64,000 nucleotides of DNA. Origin: Polyodon spathula. Its lineage: Eukaryota; Chordata; Actinopteri; Acipenseriformes; Polyodontidae. Location of the stretch: positions 44,438,054 to 44,502,053 of the forward strand of contig NC_054540.1 of NCBI RefSeq assembly GCF_017654505.1. The letters run 5' to 3'. Under the pieces are notes generated by a model that was given only the letters and a program-made list of their open reading frames with translations, did no database searches and was not told where the DNA came from. A program made the position numbers and the translations under genes. Of this stretch, positions 1 through 14,727 are shown piece by piece (the stretch's first letter is position 1; each line of letters starts with the position of its first letter).

Positions 1-790
1 GTTTAAATATGTAACCCTTCCCAGGCTTCGTGCAGGTTCAGTTGTGTTCTTTACATACAACCCATGCTTTGACCTGAGGGTATGAGATCACCCGCCCTCT
101 GCTTAACAACAAAGCCGTCGCTATAAAGAGACAGCGGGAGCCGGGGAGGCTTCAGCTATTTGCATTTTATTTTACCCCACAGCAGTGTTTGAAACCGATA
201 TTTAAATGAAAGGAGACAATGCAGTTCATGACACATTTTATTATTGGCCTTTCTGTGGCTCAGTAACTGTGGGAGATAGTAATTACTGAACGTTTTGGAA
301 GCAGTGCTGGAATGGGGCTCGGCGGCGCAGCGGGCCGATTCATACAGGTTGAATGCCTTTCCTCTCCTGGAGGCTTCATACTTCCACAAGCAGTCATGGA
401 CACGGTTGTGTTTGTTTCTCTACCTTGTCCCATAACTACGCTAGCCAGTAACAGGGTGAGCCAACTGCATTTGGAAGTGGAGGGTACTGGGTGAAAGCCC
501 CTGTGCATTCCTCCCAGCCTGCTCACTGCTCTCCCTGCGGTGGGCATGAACTCGCTCACCACATGCCACGCTTTCTGGGAGGGACGCCTGGCCCCTTCGG
601 ACAGCTTTGGACTGTACTGGGGAAGCTTAATTTTAAAAAAGGAAAGCATGCCCACTATATTTACTTCCCATTCCAATTGAAATCCGTAAAGCTGACTCAA
701 TAAATGCATTTAAACCAAAGCTTAAAACACATATTTATTTTGTCATATTATATTATTGTATAGTATATTTACAGTGGCTCTCAAAAGTAG
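1..790. other. TMEM164 intronic sequence, no gene seen
   Basis: This stretch lies upstream of the penultimate TMEM164 coding exon and is therefore probably intron. The open frames here, the longest being 149 codons on the minus strand, show no recognisable domain. I looked for the preceding TMEM164 exon and did not find it, so it must lie left of the window. A Tc1-type terminal motif (CAGTGGCTCTCAAAAGTA) starts at about 773 and marks the beginning of the repeat structure that follows. Confidence 0.5.
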
Positions 791-971
791 ATGATTTTGC
801 CAAGTTTCTCAACCCTATGTTTCTGTACCTGTCACATAAGCTAACTATTATTTTTAGCATTTTAAAAAGCCTAAGCATTTCTAAATACATTCAATAAAGT
901 ATATATCAATCAAATTTATTTTGTATAGCCTTTCATGCCAAGGCATCCCAAAGCACTTCACATTACAAATA
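791..971 (+). repeat. Left arm of a long inverted repeat outside Tc1 copy 1
   Basis: About 180 bases here are the reverse complement, with small gaps, of 2584-2762. Shared blocks include GTAGATGATTTTGCC, CACATAAGCTAAC, CATGCCAAGGCATCCCAAAG and TTCACATTACAAATA. The arm lies directly outside the Tc1 terminal repeat that starts at 972. A second copy of the terminal motif, at 773-790, sits at the outer left edge. The layout resembles IR/DR-type Tc1 ends, or a Tc1 copy inserted in an older palindromic element. Confidence 0.8.
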
Positions 972-2583
<1,612 letters not shown>

Positions 2584-2762
2584 TATTTGTAATGTGAATT
2601 GCTTTGGGATGCCTTGGCATGAAAGGCTATATAAAATAAATTTGATTGATTGATACTTTAATTATTGAATGTATTTAGCAATTTTTTAAATGCTAAAAAC
2701 AAGTTAGCTTATGTGACAGTTACAGAAATGTAGGGTTGAGAAACTTGGCAAAATCATCTACG
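2584..2762 (-). repeat. Right arm of the long inverted repeat outside Tc1 copy 1
   Basis: This is the reverse complement of 791-971. The match stops abruptly after ATCATCTAC at about 2762. Unlike the left arm, there is no second copy of the Tc1 terminal motif at the outer edge, so the structure is asymmetric or the right end has been lost. Confidence 0.78.
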
Positions 2763-2939
2763 TCTGGGTCTAAACTAGCCATAATGTTTGGTACTGCCAT
2801 CTAGTGTGAGTCGAGGGAAGTGTATCAAATGCAGTTGGGATTATTTCAGTTCAAATCACTGGGGCAAGATGTATTGTTGAGGTTGTTTTTCGAAAGCGTT
2901 TGGTGTGAGCAGTGGTATTGAAGTCTGTTTCCTCTGCAG

Positions 2940-3040
2940 GTGTGTACATGGCAGAGCCTCTAGGGGATTTCTCGTGGGCTCTGCTTTCCTCTGGACTCCT
3001 GTTCTTCTATCACTTCACCTTCCTGCAGACCCTGGGACTG
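2940..3040 (+). CDS. TMEM164: TMEM164 penultimate coding exon
   Basis: This 101-base exon has a polypyrimidine acceptor (TTTCCTCTGCAG) and a GTAAGA donor. It starts one base into a codon and ends in phase 0. The peptide includes AEPLGDFSWALLSSGLLFFY, the equivalent of the human TMEM164 segment [20 protein letters not shown], and ends FLQTLGL. It is hydrophobic and forms one of the last membrane segments. TMEM164 is a multi-pass membrane protein related to the AIG1/ADTRP group and has been reported to act as an acyltransferase on ether-linked phosphatidylethanolamine. That role is family knowledge and is not visible here. The ATG at 2948 is internal and is not the gene start; earlier exons lie left of the window. 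Confidence 0.9.
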
Positions 3041-3385
3041 GTAAGAGGAACAGAAGGACTCCACTGTCCACCCCAGGACAAGATACATGCATACATGTTT
3101 TTGATTGATGTGTTTTAGCAGCTGTTCTATTCATTATTAGCTCTCTGTTTCCGTAGTATTGCAATTGGGGTAAAACTTTATATAATATAATGGTTTCATA
3201 GATTCCCTTGAATTACAGTTTCATTGGTTACAGTAAGGATGTCCAGTTTAAACACTTGGAGATATCATCTTGTAAATTCAATTAGTACAATATTCATACA
3301 GTTTATTTAAGGAATATTTTTAGTATTCAATATTTTTGGGGCATTGCTAACTAAGTGGGGAGCACTTCCATACAGAAGAAATATA

Positions 3386-4631
3386 CACTTTGAACAAAAA
3401 AATAAACTCCACATACAACAATTTCAAAGATTTACAGTTACAGTTCATATAAGGAAATCAGTCAGTTGAAATAAATTCATTAGGTCCTAATCTATGGATT
3501 TTGCATGACTGGGAATACAGCTATGCATCTGTTGGTCACAGATACCTTAAAAAAAAAAAACAAAAAAAAAGGTAGGGACAAGGATCAGTGGTCAGTATTT
3601 GGTGTGACCACCATTTGCCTCATACAGCATGACACATCTCCTTCGGATAGAGTTGATCAGGCTGTTGATTGTGGCCTGTGGAATGTTCTCCCACTCCTCT
3701 TCAGTGGCTGTGCGAAGTTGCTGGATATTGGCGGGAACTGGAACATGCTGTCGTACACGTCGATCCAGAGCATCCCAAACATGCTCAATGGGTGACATGT
3801 CTGGTGAGTATGCAGGCCATGGAAGAACTGGGACATTTTCAGCTTCCAGGAATTGTGTACAGATCCTTGCAACATGGGGCCGTGCATTATCATGCTGAAA
3901 CATGAGGTGACGGCGGCGGATGAATGGCACAACAATGAGCCTCAGGATCTCGTCATGGTATCTCTGTGCATTGAAATTGCCATCGATAAAATGCAATTGT
4001 GTTCATTGTCCGTAGCTTATGCCTGCCCATACCATAACCCCACCGCCACCATGGGGCACTCTATTCACAATGTTGACATCAGCAAACCGCTCGCCCACAT
4101 GACGCCATACACGCTGTCTGCCATCTGCCCGGGACAGTTGAAACCAGGATTCATCCGTGAAGAGCACACTTCTCCAGCGTGCCAGTGGCCATCGAAGGTG
4201 AGCATTTGCCCACTGAAGTTGGTTACAACGCCAAACTGCAGTCAGGTCAAGACCCTGGTGATGATGAGAAGTACGCAGATGAGCTTCCCTGAGATGGTTT
4301 CTGACAGTTTGTGCAGAAATTCTTCGGTTTTGCAGACCCACAGTTTCATCAGCTGTCCGGGTGGCTGGTCTCAGATGATCCCGCAGGTTTGCGGTTGTAA
4401 GGCTGGTTGGACGTACTGCCAAATTCTCTAAAATGACGTTGGAGGCGGCTTATGGTAGAGAAATGAACATTCAATTCTCTGGCAACAGCTCTGGTGGACA
4501 TTCCTGCAGTCAGCATGCCAATTGCACGCTCCCTCAGAACTTGAGACATCTGTGGCATTGTGTTGTGTGACAAAACTGCACATTTTATAGTGGCCTTTTA
4601 TTGTCCCCAGCACAAGGTGCACCTGTGTAAT
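3386..4631 (-). mobile_element. Tc1-type DNA transposon, copy 2 (right end lost)
   Basis: This second Tc1 family lies inside the last intron of TMEM164. The left terminal repeat begins CACTTTGAACAAAAAAATAA after a TA. The body follows the layout of a Tc1 family that is very abundant in fishes. The right side stops at about 4631 (CACCTGTGTAAT), and the usual right terminal repeat is absent. It therefore cannot be mobilised as it stands. Confidence 0.8.
3592..4573 (-). pseudogene. Tc1 transposase with internal deletion and stop (copy 2)
   Basis: This transposase belongs to a different lineage from copies 1, 3 and 4. The start region reads MSHNTMPQMSQVLRERAIGM. A helix-turn-helix follows (MSTRAVARELNVHFSTISRL). 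The catalytic blocks are VLFTDESWFQL, MFQHDNARPHVA and SPIEHVWDALDR, giving D, D and E, all three present. The C-terminus is GGHTKY. Two defects are visible. The part after the helix-turn-helix (about 4395) appears to lack around 50 bases relative to the family, which shifts the frame. An in-frame TGA follows SYGQ at about 4002, which looks like a CGA-to-TGA change at a CpG. The rest is well preserved, so this copy is fairly young. Confidence 0.88.
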
Positions 4632-4791
4632 ATAGACAGAAATGCATTTTCTCGATTTTAAAATGTATAGATGACTGCGACATGGTTAGAGACACTTGGT
4701 TAGCGTTTTAAAATAAACGATTAAACAGACCTAGTGGGATGACTCTTGTCCAGTTCTGTTGGTAATCCCTATTCCTCCTCTTTCTTTTGAG

Positions 4792-4998
4792 GTGACCCAA
4801 GTGAATCTGAACAACATGCTGTGCCCGGCCGTGTCGGACCCCTTCTACGGGCCCTGGTACCGAGTGTGGGCGACGGGACACCAGACCACCCTGACGCTGC
4901 TCCACGGGAAGATCCTGACAGGGCTGTTCTATTGCGCTGTGCACTCCTACCAGTACCTTCTGGACTCTGTCAGACTGAGAACTAAAAAAATCCACTGA
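4792..4998 (+). CDS. TMEM164: TMEM164 last coding exon (C-terminus and stop)
   Basis: The acceptor TTTCTTTTGAG precedes this exon. It opens in phase 0 and joins directly to the phase-0 donor at 3040. It encodes 68 residues and ends with TGA. The block [20 protein letters not shown] is almost identical to human TMEM164, as are the following ATGHQT and the basic end RTKKIH (human AKKID). A hydrophobic stretch ([19 protein letters not shown]) is probably the last membrane helix. G+C is much higher than in the surrounding introns, as expected for coding sequence under selection. The intron before it is 1751 bases, of which about 1246 are Tc1 copy 2. Confidence 0.93.
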   Translation: MTQVNLNNMLCPAVSDPFYGPWYRVWATGHQTTLTLLHGKILTGLFYCAVHSYQYLLDSVRLRTKKIH

Positions 4999-5735
4999 GC
5001 CTTGGCTGGCTTCCACACTTTCATTTAGAAAAGAAAAAACAAACCATTTCACTACCGAGTATTGCTTTACAGATTTAGGGTGTTTTTATTTAAACTCATT
5101 TATTTCAGGGCCAGGAAACTCAATGCATCACTGCCTGTGCTAGAACACAGGCACTGGGATGATTATTTTTTGAGGGAGGGGGAGGGGAGGGATGCATGCA
5201 TTTGTTAGCAGGTGTTTGTTCTTGGTAGTGAAAGGTGTATTGTTTTTTTTTTTTAATGTGCCTTGGAATGACTTGCTGCTGTTTGCTTTTTTAAGGGAAA
5301 TCATTGTTGCTGTTCAGAATGGTCTCTGCAGTTTTTAGTTTTTGTTAAACTGTGAAATGGGCCAACACTCCATCGAGGGGTGCAGTAGCCCCAGTTATTT
5401 TAAACGTTTTTTTTTGTCTGCTACTTAGTTTTTGTGCAAAAAGAAAAAAGTTATTTTCCAGCTCTGTAGAGACAATGCATTAAATATGATGTGGATGACA
5501 ATCCTTTGCCAGTTTGAGCAGATGTGCGCCAGATTTTGATGGGTCCTGCATCAGGTATTTGCAATCTGATCTAAAGCCAGGACTTTGAGCACCAACCTGT
5601 ATCTACTGTAGTTATGTTGGGAAGTGGTAATGTCAGATTTGAGTGAGCAAGGTACAGTACAGTATGCAGAAGGCGGTTGATAAACTGGGGTGCCTTTCTT
5701 CTGAAGAAAAATAAATATTAAAAAAAATGTGAATT
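4999..5735 (+). other. TMEM164: TMEM164 3'UTR (probable extent)
   Basis: This is non-coding sequence after the TMEM164 stop, rich in T runs. It contains an AATAAA hexamer at 5710-5715, the first clear polyadenylation signal after the stop, so the transcript could end at about 5730. Mammalian TMEM164 transcripts have long 3'UTRs, so a more distal end is possible. Confidence 0.5.
5710..5715 (+). terminator. Polyadenylation signal AATAAA, TMEM164
   Basis: A canonical hexamer lies about 710 bases after the TMEM164 stop codon. It is followed by an A-rich and then a GT-containing stretch. It is the most likely proximal poly(A) site. Confidence 0.45.
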
Positions 5736-7158
5736 CATCAAGAACCCGAGACTTACTTGGCACTGCAACGGAATTAGTTCACTTGTAGGTCTATTCAATC
5801 AGTGCTTTTCAACCCTGGTCCTTGAGCACCCGTAACTGTACAGCTTTTTGTAACATATTTATTTTAAACATGCATTGCTTTCCAGTGCCCAGAAAACAGC
5901 ACCGACAGCCAGCCTCTGGCTTTAAACGGTGTGTAGCTGCAGGGATTTCTCTACAGCCTCTAAATGTGTAATAATCAAACAGAACCAGAAAGGTTAGTAT
6001 TTGTATAAAACTGAGACTGTAGCAAAACACAGTTCAAACCTCAACAGCGGGGGTAGGAGTGTATGGTAAACATTTGGTGAAGATTGGTGTAAAATGTAGT
6101 GCGACAAAAGGATGAAACACAAACCTGGAGCGTGGAGTGTACTTGAAGACCAGTTTAATCTATATCTCCCCTCTGACAGAGGTCCTGTGAGATCTCTCAA
6201 TCAAAGGGAACCCTTAGCAGGGGCTGGAAGCGTTCAAGCTTTTTTTTTTTTTTTCTTGTATTTAGGAAGCCAATTACCTCAAAGTGAATCTCTGTACAGT
6301 ACTGTATGCCTTAATTCACATTACAAAAAACATTTTGTAGTAACAAGATCTATTTTAATTCCCAATTAACTAATTCATTGAGTTTTTATGGTTAATATTT
6401 CAGTTAAACCTGTCGATGGCATCTTGTAATGCTTCAGTCCACCTCAACACAGGTGCATGCTTTTGTTCACAAACAGATCGAGCCATTGTAGAATTGAAAA
6501 ATCTGCAGTTTTACACAACGAATTAGGTGATTGCAGAAAGCAGATATCCTTCTCAAGGTATTAAGGAAACCTTGTGTCAACTGGAAGCATCTTATACATA
6601 CAAATATTTAGAAGATATTTCAGTGTAGGTCCTCACGTCATTCAGCTGCACCGTATGCTGTGCGTGTAGAAAACATGCCATATGTAGTACACCTTTGTGT
6701 GCCTAATTCCTCATGAATTGCCCTCTGTTCTGTAATACATCAATTCTGATCAGTAATGTTTCAGGTCAGTATCAGTCTTAACAGGACAGTACAAGCTACA
6801 GGCTTGACTGGTAGGTGCTACTGAGGCTGCAGGAAAACACATAACTGTGGATTCCCATCTTTGCTGCAGGAATTAAGAGGCAGTAATTGAATAATCATCA
6901 CAGGGAATCAGTACAGTCATGGTGTACCTGCACTTGACTGACAGCTTTTCTATTATTTGTAAAACCCATGTAAACAGAACTACAAGAGTCCCCAGGACCG
7001 AGTTCTGAGGGGTAAGGGATGATGTCATTTGTAATCTGGATGAGCTGATGTTTCCGTTGTGAGTGTTAGAATGTAAAGTAAGTAACATTTTAGTTATTTA
7101 AATGTGTTATATTGACCTAAGTCTTATTTTAAATAATATATAACATATATATATATAT

Positions 7159-7203
<45 letters not shown>

Positions 7204-8860
7204 TTTAGAGGGCGTGCAGAAAATCTGTTGTTTTTGTTTTGGTTTTTTTGGTTTTTTGATCTTTATCATTATAGCGTTAGATGTTAACTTAATACATAAG
7301 TGTTGAGTTCCAGGCCAGCAATTTCTTCCTTGATCATCAAAACTGTTTAATCCAAAACTGATACTTTGCAAATTCTGTTTTCTATCTTTTGCCCATAACA
7401 AGAGAAATGTACATGAGGCACAATCAAACTGACTGCCACAGATCAGATTGCTCTACTTAATAATATTCCTTTAATACAAATGAATATCCAAGATAACTGT
7501 CCTTTACTGGTGGGAAAATATTTTCTATGGAAATTTCACCTGCAATGAAACCACCCTATTTTCAGAAGTGATGTAATCCTACGTAAGCCCTCTTAACAAT
7601 TTTACTCATTAAGGTTTTTTATTTTACTTTGCACCATTTTCTTGGTGAGCATCATATTCAACCAACTTCAGTCTTAAATTAAAAGAAGATACAGTTCAAT
7701 CTAAGAAATAAGGCAGCACCCACATTAAAAAAAGATGGATGAAAAATAGGAAAAATGACCTTAAAATTAGCAGAACTGCAAGAATGGGTAGACATAGGCT
7801 TCTATACTATAAAAGTGTGGCAATAAAGAAATTAATTTCACCAACTACATCCTATGCATATGTGAAGCAACTTCTACAGTAAATTGCACAGAAATATTAG
7901 ATGTGGTGCCCCAATCAAATTCACTTTACACACAACAGCACCTTGCTTTCTGTTTACTGTAGCTGCCAAACTGAAAATATGTCCCATCACATGCAATAAT
8001 ACTTATGCCTATACTTTACCTCCAAAAGGTAGTAGTGTTGTATACGATTTATAAAATCAGAAGTTTAAACATCCACTCTGTAGCTTTAGAAATGTCAGTA
8101 TTTGCTTACGATTTGTTAGAGGCAGAACCAAGATCAATGTGTTGTTTCAGTTCAGTACTTGATGTGTAAATGCTTGATTACTTTTTTTATTTTCTCATGT
8201 GTGAAGACTGTTAATTGTTTTTCTGTTCTCTGATAAAAATGACACCCTGTCAATCTGAAGCTACTCTAGTGGGTCTTTCTTGTCTAAATATGCAGTATTT
8301 TTTATCCACACATAAAAGCAACACAGAACAATACAAGCAATCCAGACATAACTCAGTTTTTAATTTTTTTTTTTTTATTGGATAAATGATTAAATGGTAA
8401 CAATAGTGTTTTAAAACTACAATATAATTGCCACAACCTTCTCAAAGACCCACCGATAACCTGCCTAGATATATTTAATTATTTATTTAAATTTTTTTTG
8501 CCTTTTAATTTTTTTTGGTTTTTTTTTTTGGAGCCTTACTTACTATCATGTTAAATGCTCACTTGGAGCGTTTGTCACACTAACAGCAACTCAATGTGGA
8601 AGGAAAAGGAAGGAGGATCTTGTTCAAATCAAAGGGCACTTTCTTTCAGGTCTACTTTCAAGTTTCTATGAAGTAAAACAAGTGAGGGCCAGAAACTACA
8701 CCAGGCAGCCCTTAGCCCAGAATATCACATCTCTCTGTTGGCGATAAATTCAAACTCATTCTCTTGGAACATGTAAAAACACTAAAATAACTAGATCCAA
8801 AATATTTTGAAAAAAATCAACTTTGATATACAAAAACAGTTATTTATTTTGTTTTTTTTT
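5736..8860. other. Intergenic gap between convergent TMEM164 and AMMECR1
   Basis: No coding sequence is supported here. At 5797-5840 there is a short repeat whose reverse complement (GGACCAGGGTTGAAAAGCAC) matches a repeat tail at about 43170-43200. A (TA)n tract lies at 7144-7199. Several A and T homopolymers occur at 8350-8530. Either 3'UTR could extend into this gap. Confidence 0.5.
7144..7199. repeat. (TA)n microsatellite
   Basis: An almost pure alternating TA tract in the gap between the two genes. Confidence 0.95.
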
Positions 8861-8883
8861 TTACAAAAAGTTCCAAACACAAG

Positions 8884-8889
8884 TTTATT
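8884..8889 (-). terminator. Candidate polyadenylation signal for AMMECR1
   Basis: AATAAA on the minus strand (TTTATT as written), in a T-rich setting, about 5.1 kb after the AMMECR1 stop. A second hexamer lies 40 bases further on at 8843-8848. Confidence 0.35.
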
Positions 8890-9124
8890 GTAGTATTGTA
8901 TTATTATTTTGTATAATTCTATCAGTGCGATTGTATACCAGCGCAGCTACTGGGTCCAGGGTAAAATAAAAAGTTTTTTCTTAAATGACATCAAAACAAG
9001 TATCAACATATCTTTGTATATAAAGTATAACTGCTGGTCTTTAGGAAGAAAAAAAAAAAAAACAGTAACAAACAAACACATTAAGAAACCCATAAATCTA
9101 ATAGGCACGCTATGGGGTTTTCTT

Positions 9125-9155
<31 letters not shown>

Positions 9156-12100
9156 CCAACCAGTTTTTAAAACATCTGATGTCATTTCATAGGACATTCA
9201 GACTTTGAAATGAAACTTGATTGAATTAAGTTTGCTAGCTAAAAAAAACTGTTAGAAATTGTACTACATTTTATTAAAAAAAAATAAAAAATTGAAGCGC
9301 TTCTCCTGCAGGGTGTTTTGGAAGGACAGGAAGGCAGGCTTTCTGAGCAGCATTTGGACATGGCTGGAGGCCTCTTTGGTTTGATCTAAGACACAAAGGT
9401 AATGTAGCCTACATGCTCCAGACACACTTAAAAGAAGGAAACGAAAACAAAACCTTTGTGGCTTATGCATTTCTATAGACATTGCATCAGTGAAGGAAAG
9501 TGGCAGGGCATCGAGGAGAACAATGCCATTGGAGACCGACGTACAGCACAGATGTACAAGCCTGTAGGTTTAAGATGGCGACACCTACAGACATTTTAAA
9601 GTTTAAATCTCTTACTCTGGCTCTTATCTCAAGACATGGACCTGGTCACATTCCCTTAATGTTATGCATTGTATGCTTCAAAGCCAATTTAAGTTATTTT
9701 AATTAATATGTTATTAAAACAATACCAAAAAAAAAAGTTGCCTCACCAGTTCTGAAGAAAGCAGCTCTCCTGGACTGACAAGACAAGCTTAATGTGAAAA
9801 AAAAAGAAAGCAAGACACCACGCAAAGTTCATCTGACATTAGAATGTGCAGGTGTAACATTTTGCTAAACAAAACTATTTGCAATAGGTATATATTTTTA
9901 ATGGTTATTGTGCCCAATTATTTTACTCCCTAATTTGAAATGTCCAGTCATTTTCCCCTAAACAGGTAAGGAGAACTAAAGGTTCAGTCGACCACGACCC
10001 CGCCAACTTCCTCTTTTACACCCAGTAACTTGAGCGCAGATGTCAGCTAGCTACTGGCTTCTGGAGGACAAAGGTCAGCCCTGCAGGCGTTTGCTTTTGA
10101 ACTCACTGGGTGTCTGGCCTTCAGGGTTCGGTGTAGCGTGATGAGGAGAACAATCACTGCTGGTTTTGCTCCCAAACCAACGGGAGCGCCAGCGCCAATG
10201 GAACGCTCCCTTCAGAATCCCTATGACTCACCATGCACACCTTGTTAGCCAATCTATGACCCCCTGCCAAATCACTAATGGGATTTACAGTAGCACAGTA
10301 ATATCTAAGATTAACTCCAGGTAAAGTTTATCAGTTTATTTTTTGTTGGTTTGGCTATTCCAATTCAATTCATTTTCCTGGGGCTCACAACATTTTTTCA
10401 ACCCATAATGTGCTTTGCATGGTATACGGTTTTTGTTTTTTGTCTGGACTGAAAGAGGTCCTGTCTGTATACAAGTATGAACCACAGAGTAAAACCATCT
10501 TTTAGTAAAGGGTAACACTCTGAAGCATGGTGAATTTAATAACAAATACAGAAATCACTGCCTGGATTCATCAAATCATCTGAAACAGGCCAGACTGACA
10601 CTTATACTTGAATTATATATAAAAGAAATCCCTATCAAACACCAATTATTAAATATATATGTATATTTTTTTTTGTTGCCGATTCTTGCATGTTAACAGC
10701 TAGCAAACCGTATAACATTTTCATTTGAACTTGGAAAACTAGCTCCTTAATAAAGTCCCTAATTGGTTGTAGTATATCATTTTACCAAATGTATATCAGT
10801 GACCAAATTAGAACAAAAAAATGTAGTGCCCACATAAAAAGCACTAACAGTGAATCCTATAACAAGATATGTATGTAAACAGAATGTGCTGTACAGCATT
10901 TTGCAGAGAGAGAGAGAGAGAGCGCATGCATCTCAGAAGTGAATGCTCCAGGTCCTGTTCTGAGAGCAGATAGACAAGGGTACCCCAATTAGGAAAACCT
11001 GCAAGATCTCGGTTTCACAGTCACCCCTTGTCACAGCTAAAGGTAAAATGAATTTGACCGCAATCTACAATGGAGCCTATTAAAACCTGCCGTTTCCCCC
11101 AGGCAATGGAGGGCATGAACTGTTCATCCTGGTCCTTTCAAACCTGCAGGATTAGTTTATCATCACTGTTACACTGGTAAGAAACATCTGTAGAACAGAT
11201 CTGCATATATCAAGGATTATAGTATGATATGATTGAGTCCACATGACCAGTCATGAGACCCCCTCCCCAACACTAGGTCCATTAGCACCATAGAAATTGT
11301 ATTTATTTCTTTAATAATCTCTAGCAGTAGGATGAGCATGCCGAAGCAAAAACAATGGGTTGAATGTTTATAGATTTTGTTTTTTTTTAAGGAATCTACT
11401 AGACTTGGTTTTGCAGCCGACAATATTCAGTTTGTACTCATTTTCAATAGGGACCAGAAGCAACATGGAGGTGTGGATGCTCCATCCTCACCGTGTTTAC
11501 AATTACTCAGATACTTGGATTGCATTGCTTGGAAAACTAGAGAGCATCCAACCACCATTTTTTTTCTGGTCCCACTATTATTTATTAATATTAAGGCAAC
11601 ACAACTGAAGCTTTTTTTGGACTATAAGATTGCTGTGGATGGAATACCAAAAGCCCTTAACAGTTAAAGTTGCTTCCTTACACTAGCTAGAGGTGAGTAA
11701 GTCATCTTAAATAAAACACACTCAAATGAGGTCAAATCTGTACCAGATCCCTGATCATTGCTCTCTTCTCTCACCAATCACATAGACAATTCTGGTCACA
11801 CTGATCTCATACAGATTCGACCAACTGAAGAAAACCTACCAATAAATAGCAAATAGTGGTTTTACCAAACTTGGGCTTTGAAATGAGAGCCTGCAATGAG
11901 ATCTAAAATAAGAACGTACTCCACCCTATGCAGCATGACATCCAGCACGGACAGCAAGGGGTTACAATTCAAAGTGTGGCAGAGTGGCTTTAACATGGCT
12001 TACTCACCTAACTTCTTTACAAACTACATTGTGTCCTTCGATTTCACAGACAAGCCTATTTCCTAACATTGCTGACTGTTACAAGCACTTCATTTTTCCG

Positions 12101-13733
12101 GAGTGATTATATTTTGCTTACATGCCCAAGAAGCAACAAGGACTCCCCTTTAAAACACAACAAACCACACCTCAAAACCTGTAGCATGCTAAAAACATCC
12201 AATACACACTGATTCACAACCATATTGTCTTGCTGGCACTGTTACTAGACGACAACACACTTAAAAACAAATGTACTTCTCCAAGGAATATCACAGATTT
12301 CTGTAGTGTCCTATGGAAATTCGATACAGTTGGAAGACGACTTAACACCAATGCAAATAAGTACCAAACTAAGTGTTTTTTAGTTTTCATAAGAAACCCT
12401 TATGAAATTTGATGATTACAGGGTCCATATTTCTTAGCAGCGGTCTTGAACAGTTGGTGGAATTTCCAAACAACAAGAGAAAATCCTGAAATCCCAAATT
12501 AAAAGCCTTGAAATTTCTGCAGCATTCCAGTATTTATGGCACTAGTGCACAACACAGCTGCAGCATCCCAGCTCCAAAACATTACAACTCTATCATCTTC
12601 CTTAAATATAAAACAACAGATACATGCATTATAAGAAGTATGGCTTTTAGTACATTTTCTCTTCGCATATATATTTATTTTTTCAGCCCTCAATTAACTG
12701 GTTTTAACCACGGTAAAATACCTGACAGATTATGCAGCTATTACATGATCTTTTAAAAGAATTAAGAAATAAATCAAAGTCAATGGGGCCCTAGATTCTA
12801 ATGGCTACTCCTGCCTCTTAATTCAGATGCAATTCATCTCACCTGCCTTTAGAGATTAGAATTACAATCAGTTTTACAATCAGTCTCTTAAATGTAGAAT
12901 GAGCTATCTCCTACTTTTATTCCACCAAAAAAAGGAAAAAAAAATGTTATTTTAATAATAAATGTACCAATATCAGATATTCATTCCAAAATTGATTATA
13001 TAACAATTAAATTACCTGTGGACGACTAATTGTTACAACTTCAATTCATGTGGAAGGCAAATTGGGCAATACACATTTCTATATAAAAATCTCATTTCAC
13101 TGTTATATCGTACTGGCTAATTTGTTTCAGTTACAAGTTTTAAACAAGCAGAGAGATTAAAGCCTGGGGGGAATTATTTTGGATAAAATGAAAAAAAATA
13201 TTTCAGAAATTAATTTATTTGGTAATTGTCTGTTCCCGACAGGTATGTCTTCAGATTTGCAATTTTCACAATATTTTATCAGCAATCGTGATTGTAGGAC
13301 CTAGAACTAGCTTACCCCAAGCTGGTTTTCCCAGACTTCTCCCACCTGCAGCACACAAGCTAAAATACCCAGCACACTAAAAACTGCCACCTCACAAACA
13401 GCACACTTGTCATTACATTGCTGAATGAAAAAATCAACTACTCCATACTGCAAACGCACGCAAAAGTAAATGGATACTGTCCTGATAATTACAATGTACA
13501 TAATGAGGTCAGATCGGGGCAAGATTCTGTCAAGTCAAAAATAAAATAACTCCTAATTAATATGTTCTACAAAGCCTAAACACACAAACTAAAACAAGCC
13601 ACCCTAGACAAAGTAACCCATTATCAACTCAACTCTTCCTTCCATCCACAGACACAATAACCTGATTAGGATTATGATATGAATTAAAAAGAAAATAATG
13701 GATTATACATTAAGATGTTATCCTAACTAATGG

Positions 13734-13752
13734 ATTATATATATTATATATA

Positions 13753-13801
<49 letters not shown>
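13734..13801. repeat. (TA)n microsatellite
   Basis: A TA-rich tract with a single TC interruption, within the presumed AMMECR1 3'UTR. Confidence 0.95.
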
Positions 13802-13803
<2 letters not shown>

Positions 13804-14027
13804 TGCAAAAACTCAGTAACTTATAACACAAAATAAAAATGAGAAATGTGTGTTTATCATAATTTGATATGATGGAGTTGCCACCCGTTGCCATGCCGAG
13901 GTTGTGCGACCAACGCCATGGCAACGGAAACTATCATCATAAAATGGTACAGTAGTAGAGATAGCTAGACCAGGAAGGGGCGGGCTCTCCTGGGAAGAGG
14001 TCCAGTGACTGGTCATGCGGCTCGCTG

Positions 14028-14727
<700 letters not shown>

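Larger units (their letters stand above)
8865..14027 (-). other. AMMECR1: AMMECR1 3'UTR (probable extent)
   Basis: This is non-coding sequence after the AMMECR1 stop on the minus strand. No gene or recognised transposon was seen in it, which fits a long conserved 3'UTR. Reverse-strand AATAAA hexamers at 8884-8889 and 8843-8848 could end it. It includes a (GA)n tract at 10905-10922, a run of A at 9129-9155 and a (TA)n tract at 13734-13801. The extent is inferred; an earlier poly(A) site is possible. Confidence 0.4.

Noticed and set aside
260..709. 149-codon minus-strand open frame
   Set aside because: No domain, no homology recognised, no splice context; it lies in TMEM164 intron sequence and is probably chance.
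2905..3118. Two overlapping plus-strand frames with apparent start codons
   Set aside because: They are one TMEM164 exon (2940-3040) read through its splice sites; the internal ATG at 2948 is not the gene start, and the other frame is a shadow.
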